Of a stretch of 12,177 bases of DNA, positions 1 through 8,760 are shown in pieces. Position 1 is the stretch's first letter, and every line of letters starts with the position of its first letter. The notes beneath the pieces are model-generated. The model was not told the DNA's origin. It saw only the letters and a program-made list of their open reading frames with translations, and did no database searches. The translations under genes were made by a program, and so were the position numbers. This stretch comes from Elusimicrobia bacterium RIFCSPLOWO2_01_FULL_64_13 (GTDB lineage Bacteria; Elusimicrobiota; Elusimicrobia; 2-02-FULL-39-32): assembly GCA_001800095.1 (NCBI GenBank), contig MGUT01000008.1:35187-47363 (forward strand), given 5' to 3'.

Positions 1-193
1 CCGTCTCCGGTTCTTTCCGGCCGACCCGCGCCGGTCCCTGGATGTCGGACGGCGCGAGCGCCGGCGGGGCCCTCCTGGACTCTCCGGCCGGCGGCTTCAT
101 CGCCGGAACGGGGCCCGTGGACGGAAAGAACTTGTACCAGAGCATGAGGACGGCGGCCGACAGCGCGACCGCCCAGATTACGTTCTTTTCCAT
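1..193 (-). CDS. yidC: YidC membrane protein insertase, 5' end only
   Basis: YidC (Oxa1 family) inserts and folds inner-membrane proteins, alone or with SecYEG. Only the first 64 codons are here; the gene continues past base 1. The start ATG lies at 193-191, behind a strong GGAGGAGG ribosome-binding site about 200-210 on the complementary strand. The protein opens MEKNVIWAVALSAAVLMLWY, a charged N-terminus followed by a membrane segment (about residues 5-24). A Pro/Ala-rich hydrophilic stretch follows, as in diderm YidC before its periplasmic domain. The conserved Oxa1 core is outside the window, so the call rests on this N-terminus plus the classic rpmH-rnpA-yidD-yidC order. The start overlaps the last 16 bases of yidD, suggesting translational coupling. 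Confidence 0.88.
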   Translation of the reverse strand, partial: MEKNVIWAVALSAAVLMLWYKFFPSTGPVPAMKPPAGESRRAPPALAPSDIQGPARVGRKEPET

Positions 194-432
194 GGGGTTT
201 CCACCTCCTCCTCCGGAACGGAGGAAGCAAACGGATGGCAGCGGGCCAGCCTCCGGATCCCAAGCCAGATCCCCGTCGCCGCCCCGTGTTTCCTTATGGA
301 AAGAACGGCGTATTCCGAACAGCTGGGGGAGAACCGGCAATGACCCCGGATCCCCAGCCCCTGGCGCAGGAGGGGGAACGCGGCCTGATACAGGCGGATG
401 GCGAAGATGACGCTATTGGAGATCGCGCGCAT
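178..432 (-). CDS. yidD: YidD membrane protein insertion efficiency factor
   Basis: YidD is a small membrane-associated protein that assists YidC-dependent insertion. The 84-residue product has the family core: an amphipathic N-terminal helix (FAIRLYQAAFPLL), then HCRFSPSCSEYAVLSIRKHG, then a helix ending RLARCHPF. The three conserved cysteines (CRF, SCS, RCHP) are present. The usual GG-x-DPVP tail after CHPF is not recognisable; a short acidic tail ending ETPWKRT replaces it. The frame is open upstream to 573, but ATG at 432-430 was chosen because GGAAGG sits six bases before it and the resulting length fits the family. A GTG directly before this ATG is an alternative. The gene overlaps the 3' end of rnpA by 20 bases and the start of yidC by 16. 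Confidence 0.93.
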   Translation of the reverse strand: MRAISNSVIFAIRLYQAAFPLLRQGLGIRGHCRFSPSCSEYAVLSIRKHGAATGIWLGIRRLARCHPFASSVPEEEVETPWKRT

Positions 433-979
433 CACGGCCTTCCCATAGACCGGCCTCCCGGCAGGCGGCGCGGAAAGCGTTCCGCAAGTCCGCCAGGGCG
501 GTCCGGCCTCTCCGCGGCGACGGCCGGACCCGGACGACCAGGTCGGTCCCGGAACGAAGATTGAATTTTTCATGACGAAATATCTCCCTCAAGAGCCTTC
601 TCACCCGATTGCGCCCGACCGCCTCGTCCAGTTCCCGAGGGACCCGGATCGCCAGACGGCGCGGCCCGGGGTGGGGGCCGGTCCTCGCGAGCCAGGCCAC
701 GCTCAAGGGACCGTTCACTCCGCGGGCCCCATCGTTGAGGACGCGCGCGATCTCCTTGTCTCTAGTGATCCTCTCGAGCCGGCTGAACCGGTAGGGGTGG
801 GCGGTGGAATTCAGGGGATGAGTTTCTTGCGGCCCTTTCTGCGGCGGGCATTGATGACTCTTCTCCCTCCGGGCGTCCGCATCCTGGCTCTGAAACCGTG
901 GACCATTTTCCTTCTCCTGCGATGCGGCTGAAACGTTCGTTTGGGCATGAAGGGTCTCCTTATGACTCGGGTTCGACAT
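413..979 (-). CDS. rnpA: Ribonuclease P protein component, with N-terminal extension read through rpmH
   Basis: RnpA is the protein subunit of RNase P, which removes 5' leaders from precursor tRNAs with the catalytic RNA. The conserved core is clear: [17 protein letters not shown], then [16 protein letters not shown], then the signature [13 protein letters not shown] (residues 123-135 from the start used here), then DLVVRVRP. The start is uncertain. Between the rpmH stop and the core there is no ATG, GTG or TTG in frame; the frame stays open through all of rpmH to ATG at 979-977 (188 residues) and TTG at 991. This resembles Thermus, where rpmH is nested in an extended rnpA. The main alternative is a CTG at 814-812 overlapping the rpmH stop as CTGA, giving a normal 133 residues. 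GTG at 718 would cut into the core. Function is certain, start about even. Confidence 0.85.
   Translation of the reverse strand: MSNPSHKETLHAQTNVSAASQEKENGPRFQSQDADARREKSHQCPPQKGPQETHPLNSTAHPYRFSRLERITRDKEIARVLNDGARGVNGPLSVAWLARTGPHPGPRRLAIRVPRELDEAVGRNRVRRLLREIFRHEKFNLRSGTDLVVRVRPSPRRGRTALADLRNAFRAACREAGLWEGRDARDLQ
811..948 (-). CDS. rpmH: 50S ribosomal protein L34
   Basis: L34 is a very small basic protein of the large ribosomal subunit. Reading the complement from ATG at 948-946 gives 45 residues opening [19 protein letters not shown], with later segments [19 protein letters not shown] and RKKLIP. This matches the family from end to end, including the KRTFQP start and the HGFRxRMxTxGGR core. 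Length is typical (44-47). The ribosome-binding site AGGAGA lies six bases upstream. It is the first gene of the leftward cluster, behind the promoter at 984-1010. Its whole coding sequence lies inside an open reading frame that continues into rnpA in another frame. Confidence 0.97.
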   Translation of the reverse strand: MPKRTFQPHRRRRKMVHGFRARMRTPGGRRVINARRRKGRKKLIP

Positions 980-983
980 ACAA

Positions 984-1010
984 ATTATCAAAAGCCGGAG
1001 CCCCTGTCAA
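984..1010 (-). promoter_or_regulatory. Sigma70-type promoter for rpmH-rnpA-yidD-yidC
   Basis: On the complementary strand a perfect -35 hexamer TTGACA (1010-1005) is followed by TTTTGATAATTT. The -10 can be read as GATAAT (989-984, spacer 15), ATAATT (spacer 16) or TAATTT with an upstream TG (spacer 17). Transcription would start close to 975-980, about 30 bases before the rpmH ATG and at or very near the ATG at 979 that opens the extended rnpA frame. The role is inferred from motif match and position. Confidence 0.7.
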
Positions 1011-1075
1011 GAACGTCCCTCTTTCAGTCGGTCCCCGCCATCCGGGGGGATCCGGCAAAATAGTTCCTGGAGGTA

Positions 1076-1104
1076 TTGACAAGGGTTTTAGCAAGTGCTA
1101 TGAT
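1076..1104 (+). promoter_or_regulatory. Sigma70-type promoter for dnaA
   Basis: TTGACA at 1076-1081 is followed after exactly 17 bases by TATGAT at 1099-1104, with TGC immediately before the -10 (extended -10). This is nearly a consensus housekeeping promoter. Transcription would start near 1111, leaving a leader of about 165 bases before dnaA that contains the DnaA-box cluster. DnaA autoregulation is therefore likely, although the boxes lie downstream of the start point and so would act as a roadblock or through the origin. Confidence 0.75.
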
Positions 1105-1205
1105 GCACGATTAGTGACGAGAAACCGGCTGGAAATCCGGGCCGGTCCCTCCTCCTCTGAATGTAGAGTATGGCACTCAATGATAGTAAACAGCAATAGA
1201 TAACG

Positions 1206-1258
1206 TTATGAACATTTCCCACATGAATTATCCACAGGTGCGCATAACTTGTTGATAA
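1206..1258. promoter_or_regulatory. DnaA-box cluster
   Basis: A perfect DnaA box TTATCCACA lies at 1228-1236 on the plus strand. A one-mismatch box, TTATCAACA, lies on the minus strand at 1250-1258. Two-mismatch sites are TTATGAACA at 1206-1214 (plus), TTTCCCACA at 1215-1223 (plus) and TTATGCGCA at 1239-1247 (minus). Sites starting at 1228, 1239 and 1250 are spaced 11 bp apart, about one helical turn. The perfect and one-mismatch sites are solid; the others are suggestive. The cluster ends 17 bases before the dnaA start codon and would serve origin recognition and dnaA autoregulation. Confidence 0.75.
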
Positions 1259-1275
1259 CTAAATTGAGGTGATTA

Positions 1276-2721
1276 ATGAGCCAGAATATTGATGCCTCCA
1301 CCCTGAATCTGGACGGTCCGACACCGGCTTCAGAAACAAATGCCCCCTCCGCATCGGACCTCTGGGACAAGCTCTGTCTCATCCTGAAATCCGAGATGGA
1401 CCTCGAGACCTTCGATCTCTGGCTCAAACCGGTCAAACCCGTCTCCTGCGAGAACCGGCGCTACGCGATCGAAGTCCCCAATCGGTTCTTCAGCGAATGG
1501 ATCGGGGAACATTCCCGCCAGAAGATCGAGTCGCTCCTTCGGGACATCCTCGGCAGGGAAATGAATCTGGAGATCGACATCAGCCAGGACGCGCCCGCCG
1601 CCGCTCCCGAACCCCAGCTGGAATTGGCCTACGCCGCCCACGTGTCGGGCTCCGAGGGCATTTCCATCGAAGCCCAATTCAATCCCAAGTATACTTTCGA
1701 GACCTTCATCCAGGGGCAGGCCAACCGTTTCGCCAAGGCCGCCGCGGAAGGAGTCTCCAAGGAGCCGGGCGTCCGGTTCAACCCTCTCTTCCTATATGGG
1801 GGAGTGGGATTGGGCAAGACGCACCTCATGCACGCCATCGGCCACGCCATCCTCCACCATTACCCGCGCTCGCGCGTCCTCTACATCACCTCGGAAAAAT
1901 TCATCAACGAATTCATCGATTCGATCCGGTTCGAGCGTCCGGCGGACTTCCGCAACAAGTACCGCAACCTGGACTGCCTGCTCATCGACGACATCCAGTT
2001 CCTCATGGGCAAAGGCCGCTCGGAAGAGGAGTTCTTCTACACCTTCAACACTCTTTTCGACTCGCGCAAGCAGATCGTCATTTCCTCGGACCGGGCCCCA
2101 AAGGAGATGGGGACCCTGCAGGACCGCCTCATCTCCCGCTTCGAATGGGGCGTCGTGGCGGACATCCAGCCGCCCGATCTGGAGACGCGCATCGCCATCC
2201 TAAGGAAGAAGGCCGAGCTGGAATGCATCCATGTTCCGGACGACGTGATCCTGTTCGTGGCCAGCCAGGTCAAGTCCAACATCCGCGAGCTGGAGGGCTC
2301 CCTCATCCGCATCGTCGCCTTCTCCTCCCTGACCGGGACCCCGTTAAGCGTGGACGCGGCCCGCGCCACCTTGAAGGACATCATCCGGCACGAGGACCTC
2401 GAGCGCCCGGTCACCATCGAAGTCATCCAGGAAGTCGTTTCGCGCCACTTCAACCTCCAGGTCAAGGAGATCAAGTCCAAGCGGCGCACGGACGCCATCG
2501 CCTGGCCGAGGCAGATCGCCATGTACCTGGCCCGCACCCTGACCGAACTTTCCACCACGGAGATCGGCCAGACTTTCGGAGGCAAGGACCACACCACCGT
2601 CCTCCACGCCTGCGAGAAGGTCAAGGTCAAGCTGGCTGAAAGCCCGTTCATCTCCACCTTGGTGAACAAGATCATCCAGGAAATCCGGAACGAGACCGAC
2701 TCGGACGGCCGCCGGACTTGA
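1276..2721 (+). CDS. dnaA: Chromosomal replication initiator protein DnaA
   Basis: DnaA binds DnaA boxes at oriC, forms an ATP-dependent filament, opens the DNA and recruits the replicative helicase. The 481-residue protein has all four domains: domain I (about 27-100, with SEMDLETFDLWLKPVKPV), a short Ala/Pro-rich linker (about 105-130), AAA+ domain III from about 135, and DNA-binding domain IV from about 378. Walker A is GGVGLGKT (175-182), Walker B is LLIDDI (235-240) and the sensor II region is SNIRELEGSL (334-343). The DnaA signature GGKDHTTVLHACEKV (435-449) recognises the box. The start ATG has GAGGT five bases upstream. About 20 residues precede the usual domain I start, a mild N-terminal extension. 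Confidence 0.99.
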   Translation: MSQNIDASTLNLDGPTPASETNAPSASDLWDKLCLILKSEMDLETFDLWLKPVKPVSCENRRYAIEVPNRFFSEWIGEHSRQKIESLLRDILGREMNLEIDISQDAPAAAPEPQLELAYAAHVSGSEGISIEAQFNPKYTFETFIQGQANRFAKAAAEGVSKEPGVRFNPLFLYGGVGLGKTHLMHAIGHAILHHYPRSRVLYITSEKFINEFIDSIRFERPADFRNKYRNLDCLLIDDIQFLMGKGRSEEEFFYTFNTLFDSRKQIVISSDRAPKEMGTLQDRLISRFEWGVVADIQPPDLETRIAILRKKAELECIHVPDDVILFVASQVKSNIRELEGSLIRIVAFSSLTGTPLSVDAARATLKDIIRHEDLERPVTIEVIQEVVSRHFNLQVKEIKSKRRTDAIAWPRQIAMYLARTLTELSTTEIGQTFGGKDHTTVLHACEKVKVKLAESPFISTLVNKIIQEIRNETDSDGRRT

Positions 2722-2979
2722 GGATGAGCGGCCTCCGGGCGATCGGGATTCTCCTGTGGGCATCCGCGGGGTTTCGGGGGATTGGACCGGGACAAGTCCG
2801 TGCCTTGGGGATTTTCGGGATAACCCGCAAGGTTTAAGCACATGAAGTTCCACATGAAGGTTCCCGCTAAAAAACCGGTCTGTGCGCGTTCGCGGACCAC
2901 GGCCCGGGCTTATCCTGAAATTCACAACGCCAGGGAAGTCGACGACTTTTATATATAAAGTTAATATTAGGAGGGCCCC
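2722..2979. other. dnaA-dnaN intergenic region with AT-rich tract
   Basis: No convincing gene occupies this 258-base gap. Two weak DnaA-box-like sites, each with two mismatches, are TTATCCCGA on the minus strand (2815-2823) and TTATCCTGA on the plus strand (2910-2918). At 2947-2969 there is a 23-bp run with a single G, striking against the GC-rich surroundings, ending just before the dnaN ribosome-binding site. An imperfect tandem repeat CACATGAAGTTC / CACATGAAGGTTC lies at 2839-2863. No clear sigma70 promoter or rho-independent terminator could be made out. The gap may hold a dnaN promoter or the unwinding half of a bipartite origin. Confidence 0.5.
2839..2863 (+). repeat. Short imperfect tandem repeat
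   Basis: Two adjacent copies, CACATGAAGTTC (2839-2850) and CACATGAAGGTTC (2851-2863), differ by one inserted G. The repeat is too short to assign a function. It lies in the dnaA-dnaN gap. Confidence 0.5.
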
Positions 2980-4122
2980 ATGAAACTTCTCTTTTCCAAG
3001 CCGGACCTCTGGAACGCCATTCAGATGGTCCAATCCTCCGTTCCCACGCGGAGCACTTTGCCTATCCTGTCCAACATCCTGCTTCAGGTTGAAAAAAGCG
3101 GCAAGTCGGTCCCGCGGGTGCGCCTGGAGGCCACGGACCTGGAGGTCGGCATCCGGGTGACCGTCAAGGCGGAGATCCACCGGGAGGGAAGGGTCACGAT
3201 CCCGGCGAAGAAATTCGGGGAGATCGTGCGCGAGATGCCCGACGGCCAGGAGATCGAGATCTCGTCCGCGGACGGGAAGAAAGTTGATTTGAAATGCGGA
3301 AAGATCCGCGCGAGCCTCGCGTCCCTCTCCCCGGAGGATTTTCCGGTCATTCCCGAGTTCCCCCAGCAGAAATCCTTTGAGCTCAACCGGAACATTTTCC
3401 GGGACATGATCAAAAAGACCTCGTTCGCCGTTTCCACGGATGAGACCCGTTACGTCCTGAACGGCATCTTTTTCGGGGCCGGCTCCGGAGAACTCAAGAT
3501 GGTGGCCACGGACGGGCGCCGCCTGGCCTTCGTCTCCCGCGAAAGCGGCGAGAAGGCCGCCAACGCCAGCGTCATCATCCCGACCAAGGCCATCACCGAG
3601 CTCCAGAGGCTCCTGCAGATCTCGGCCGACGGGGAGCAGAGCACCATCCGGATCGCGCCTTTCGATAATCAGGTCTCGTTCAAATGGGCGAGCGAAACGG
3701 AGGAGATCGTCCTGGTCAGCCGGGTGATCGACGGGACCTTTCCGAACTACGAGCAGGTGATCCCCAAAAGCACGGAGATCACCCTGAACCTGCGCACTCC
3801 CGAGATCCTTTCCGCCGTGCGCCGCGCCGCCCTTTTCGCTCAGGACCGCGGGGGCTCCGTGCGCTTCTCCTTGAGCAAAGGCCTGCTCAAGATCTCGGCC
3901 AACTCCCAGGGCATCGGCGAAGAGGAGGAAGACCTTGAGGTGGGCTACCAGGGGCCCGATTTTGAGACGGCCTTCAACCCCGCCTTCCTGCTCGACTGTC
4001 TCAAGAACAGCGACTCCGCCGAGGTGCGCTTCGAGTTCTCCAGCCCCCTGAATCCCGGGCTCATCCGGCCGTCCGACAACGCCCGCTATCTCTGCGTCGT
4101 CATGCCCATGCGTCTGCAGTGA
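2980..4122 (+). CDS. dnaN: DNA polymerase III subunit beta (sliding clamp)
   Basis: The beta clamp is a ring-shaped dimer that tethers DNA polymerase III and other factors to DNA. The 380-residue product has three clamp folds of about 125 residues each. Recognisable segments are the N-terminal MKLLFSKPDLWNAIQMVQ, STLPILSNILLQ near residue 30, DETRYVLNGIFF at the start of domain 2, MVATDGRRLAFVSRE, and the C-terminal ending YLCVVMPMRL, which forms part of the partner-binding pocket. The ribosome-binding site AGGAGG is five bases before ATG. Length is slightly above the usual 365-375. It sits after dnaA in the standard order; dciA starts four bases after its stop. Confidence 0.99.
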   Translation: MKLLFSKPDLWNAIQMVQSSVPTRSTLPILSNILLQVEKSGKSVPRVRLEATDLEVGIRVTVKAEIHREGRVTIPAKKFGEIVREMPDGQEIEISSADGKKVDLKCGKIRASLASLSPEDFPVIPEFPQQKSFELNRNIFRDMIKKTSFAVSTDETRYVLNGIFFGAGSGELKMVATDGRRLAFVSRESGEKAANASVIIPTKAITELQRLLQISADGEQSTIRIAPFDNQVSFKWASETEEIVLVSRVIDGTFPNYEQVIPKSTEITLNLRTPEILSAVRRAALFAQDRGGSVRFSLSKGLLKISANSQGIGEEEEDLEVGYQGPDFETAFNPAFLLDCLKNSDSAEVRFEFSSPLNPGLIRPSDNARYLCVVMPMRLQ

Positions 4123-7023
<2,901 letters not shown>

Positions 7024-7033
7024 CCTCCCGGAC

Positions 7034-7729
7034 ATGACCGAGACCCAGCCGGCCAAAAGACAATTCGTCAGCTTCCGGTTCCTCCGGGTCCGCCCGGAGT
7101 GGTGGCGGCTGGACCAGCCGTCCCGGGCCAGGGCCAAGGAGGAGCTGGCCCGCCTGCTGGAGGCCGCCCGCTCGAAGATGATCCTGCTGTCCTATTCCAC
7201 GGCCGGGATCCGCCCCGAGTGCGACCTCATGTTCTGGGGCGTGAGCTTCCGCCTGGAGGATTTCGAAGAGCTCGGCCGGGACATCCACAGAACGGGGTTC
7301 GGACAATATCTTTCGCCCGTCTATTCGTACCTGTCCATGACGCGGCGCTCGCTCTATATCGACAAGATCTCTCCCGAGCACGGGGAATCGCGGACGCGGA
7401 TCCTCCCCGGCAAGCACAAATATCTTTTCGTCTATCCCTTCGTGAAGACGCGGGAATGGTACCGCCTCGGCCTCCCGGAGCGGCAGGCCATGATGGACGA
7501 GCACATCCGCACCGGCAATAAGTACCCTTCCGTCAAACTCAACACCACCTACTCCTACGGGCTCGACGACCAGGAGTTCGTCGTCGCTTTCGAGACCGAT
7601 GAGCCGGCGGACTTCCTCGACCTGGTCATGGAGCTTCGTGAAAGCCAGGCGTCCCGATTCACCCTGCGGGACACGCCGACCTTTACCTGCGTCCTGAAGA
7701 CCTTCTCCGAGCTCTTGTCGGGTTATTGA
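7034..7729 (+). CDS. Chlorite dismutase family haem protein (HemQ-like)
   Basis: The family includes true chlorite dismutases and HemQ/ChdC, which converts coproheme to haem b in the last step of the coproporphyrin-dependent pathway. The 231-residue protein has two ferredoxin-like halves; the second is diagnostic: KYLFVYPFVKTREWYRL (129-145), ERQAMMDEHIRTG (149-161) with the probable haem-ligating His157, then YSYGLDDQEFVVAFETDEP (173-191) and RDTPTFTC (212-219). The Arg of true chlorite dismutases, about 13 residues after the proximal His, is absent (Leu169/Asn170 there), and so is the Gln of firmicute HemQ. This argues against chlorite detoxification and for a HemQ-like role in haem metabolism, but that is inference. 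It follows gyrB by ten bases without a clear ribosome-binding site; no other haem gene is nearby. Confidence 0.85.
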   Translation: MTETQPAKRQFVSFRFLRVRPEWWRLDQPSRARAKEELARLLEAARSKMILLSYSTAGIRPECDLMFWGVSFRLEDFEELGRDIHRTGFGQYLSPVYSYLSMTRRSLYIDKISPEHGESRTRILPGKHKYLFVYPFVKTREWYRLGLPERQAMMDEHIRTGNKYPSVKLNTTYSYGLDDQEFVVAFETDEPADFLDLVMELRESQASRFTLRDTPTFTCVLKTFSELLSGY

Positions 7730-7749
7730 TGCCGGAAGGGTCCGGGCCG

Positions 7750-8259
7750 ATGCCCCTGATCCATTTCATCCCCAAACATTGCCGGCAATGCGGAGCGCCT
7801 CTGGAGCTCCGCCGGCCTGAATTCGAGGACCGCGACCGGCTGGTCTGTCCCGCCTGCGGTTTCATCGCCTACACGAACCCTCTCCTGGTGGCCGGAGCCG
7901 TCCCGGAGGACCGGGACGGCATCCTTCTCTTGCGCCGGGGCATCGAGCCGGCCAGGGGGAGCTGGACGTTCCCCGCCGGATTCGTGGAGCTGGGCGAGAC
8001 CGTCGCCGAGGCGGCCGTCCGCGAGACCCGGGAGGAGATCGGCGTGACGATAAGGATCACGGGGCTTTTGGGGGTCTACTCCTACGCCGAGACCGGGGTG
8101 GTGACCGTGGTCTATCGCGCGAAAGTCGAGGGCGGAGTCCCCGCCGTCTCGCGCGAGGCGGAAGCCGTAGCGAAATTTTCAGCCGGGGACATCCCCTGGA
8201 AGGAAGTGGCGTTCCGCAGCACCCGGGACGCCTTGAAGGACTGGACCGCCCGTTCTTGA
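7750..8259 (+). CDS. Zinc-ribbon Nudix hydrolase
   Basis: Nudix hydrolases cleave nucleoside diphosphates linked to another group. The 169-residue product starts with a zinc ribbon, Cys11-x2-Cys14 and Cys33-x2-Cys36 (CRQCG and CPACG), then YTNPLLVAGAV. A perfect Nudix box (G-x5-E-x7-REUxEExGU) spans 77-99 and ends RETREEIGV. The zinc ribbon plus YxNP resembles the NADH/ADP-ribose pyrophosphatase-like branch; substrate cannot be fixed from sequence. ATG at 7750 was chosen because GGAAGGG lies nine bases before it and the ribbon starts at the usual distance. ATG at 7729, overlapping the preceding stop as TGATG, is possible and would add seven residues. It sits between the HemQ-like gene and a second Nudix gene, apparently one transcript. 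Confidence 0.9.
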   Translation: MPLIHFIPKHCRQCGAPLELRRPEFEDRDRLVCPACGFIAYTNPLLVAGAVPEDRDGILLLRRGIEPARGSWTFPAGFVELGETVAEAAVRETREEIGVTIRITGLLGVYSYAETGVVTVVYRAKVEGGVPAVSREAEAVAKFSAGDIPWKEVAFRSTRDALKDWTARS

Positions 8260-8720
8260 GGATCTGCTCTACGCTCTGCTATCTTTCCGGGCGGGGCAGG
8301 ACCCTCATGCTGCACCGCGGCAAGCGTCCCGGAGACATCCACGCGGGCAAGTGGAACGGTCTCGGCGGCAAGCTCGAACCGGGAGAGACCCCGGAAGAAT
8401 GCGTCGTCCGGGAAGTCCGGGAGGAATCGGGGCTCAAGATATCCCGTCCGCGTTTCCGGGGGGTCCTCACCTTCCCCGGTTTCGACGGAGAGAACGACTG
8501 GCTCGTCTTCGTCTATACCGCGCGCCGTTTTTCGGGGAAGCTCGGCCGGACCCCCGAAGGGCTCCTGCGCTGGATCCCCGACCGGGATGTCGCGTCCCTG
8601 CCGCTTTGGGAAGGGGACAGGATTTTTCTCCGCTGGCTGAAAGGCAAGCGCTTTTTTTCCGCGAAATTCACGTATAAAAAAGGCCGGCTCCGGGGCGCCC
8701 GGGTCCGCTTCTACCCGTAA
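8256..8720 (+). CDS. MutT/MTH1-like Nudix hydrolase (probable 8-oxo-dGTP diphosphatase)
   Basis: Enzymes of this type hydrolyse oxidised purine triphosphates such as 8-oxo-dGTP and keep them out of DNA. The 154-residue product has LMLHRGKRPGDIHAGKWNGL followed by a perfect Nudix box (38-60) ending REVREESGL; the KWNGLGGK entry and the DIHxGKW segment are typical of the MTH1/bacterial 8-oxo-dGTPase group. The only plausible start is TTG at 8256, overlapping the previous gene's stop as TTGA, with a weak GAAGGA about 16 bases upstream, so translation is probably coupled. It differs from the preceding Nudix protein in having no zinc ribbon, so the two are not a recent duplication. Substrate is inferred from family resemblance only. 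Confidence 0.88.
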   Translation: MRICSTLCYLSGRGRTLMLHRGKRPGDIHAGKWNGLGGKLEPGETPEECVVREVREESGLKISRPRFRGVLTFPGFDGENDWLVFVYTARRFSGKLGRTPEGLLRWIPDRDVASLPLWEGDRIFLRWLKGKRFFSAKFTYKKGRLRGARVRFYP

Positions 8721-8760
8721 GGCCCCCGGCGGGTTGAGTTCGGCCCCGGCAAGAGATAAA

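Larger units (their letters stand above)
949..1275. other. Divergent intergenic region, probable replication origin
   Basis: This 327-base gap separates the leftward rpmH cluster from rightward dnaA, the most common bacterial oriC position. It contains two outward-facing promoters and a DnaA-box cluster. An inverted repeat, ACCGGC (1124-1129) with GCCGGT (1141-1146) around an 11-base loop, lies early in the dnaA leader. A 10-bp palindrome ATAACGTTAT lies at 1200-1209. Base composition becomes much richer in A+T from about 1160 to 1275 than in the flanking genes, as expected of an unwinding region. Gene orientation diverges here, consistent with bidirectional replication starting at this point. 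Confidence 0.72.

Noticed and set aside
42..410. Plus-strand open frame opposite yidC/yidD
   Set aside because: It is low-complexity Pro/Gly/Ser-rich sequence lying over well-supported minus-strand genes with good ribosome-binding sites.
1200..1209. Palindrome ATAACGTTAT as an operator
   Set aside because: A 10-bp palindrome in AT-rich DNA is not significant alone, and part of it is the start of a DnaA-box-like site.
1497..2639. Long open frame (380 codons) inside dnaA on the same strand, and similar long frames opposite gyrB, dnaN and pfkA
   Set aside because: These are rich in Pro, Arg, Gly and His or Leu/Val in the pattern expected from alternate frames of GC-rich genes, and show no domain. 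dnaA, gyrB, dnaN and pfkA account for the DNA.
2722..2860. Possible rho-independent terminator after dnaA
   Set aside because: Only short weak stems such as AACC-CGCAA-GGTT were seen, with no following run of T on the plus strand.
2842..2958. Small 38-codon ORF between dnaA and dnaN
   Set aside because: It opens MKFHMKVPAKKPVC but has only a distant AAGG upstream and no recognisable family. Its 3' end runs into the AT-rich tract. It is more likely fortuitous within a regulatory gap.
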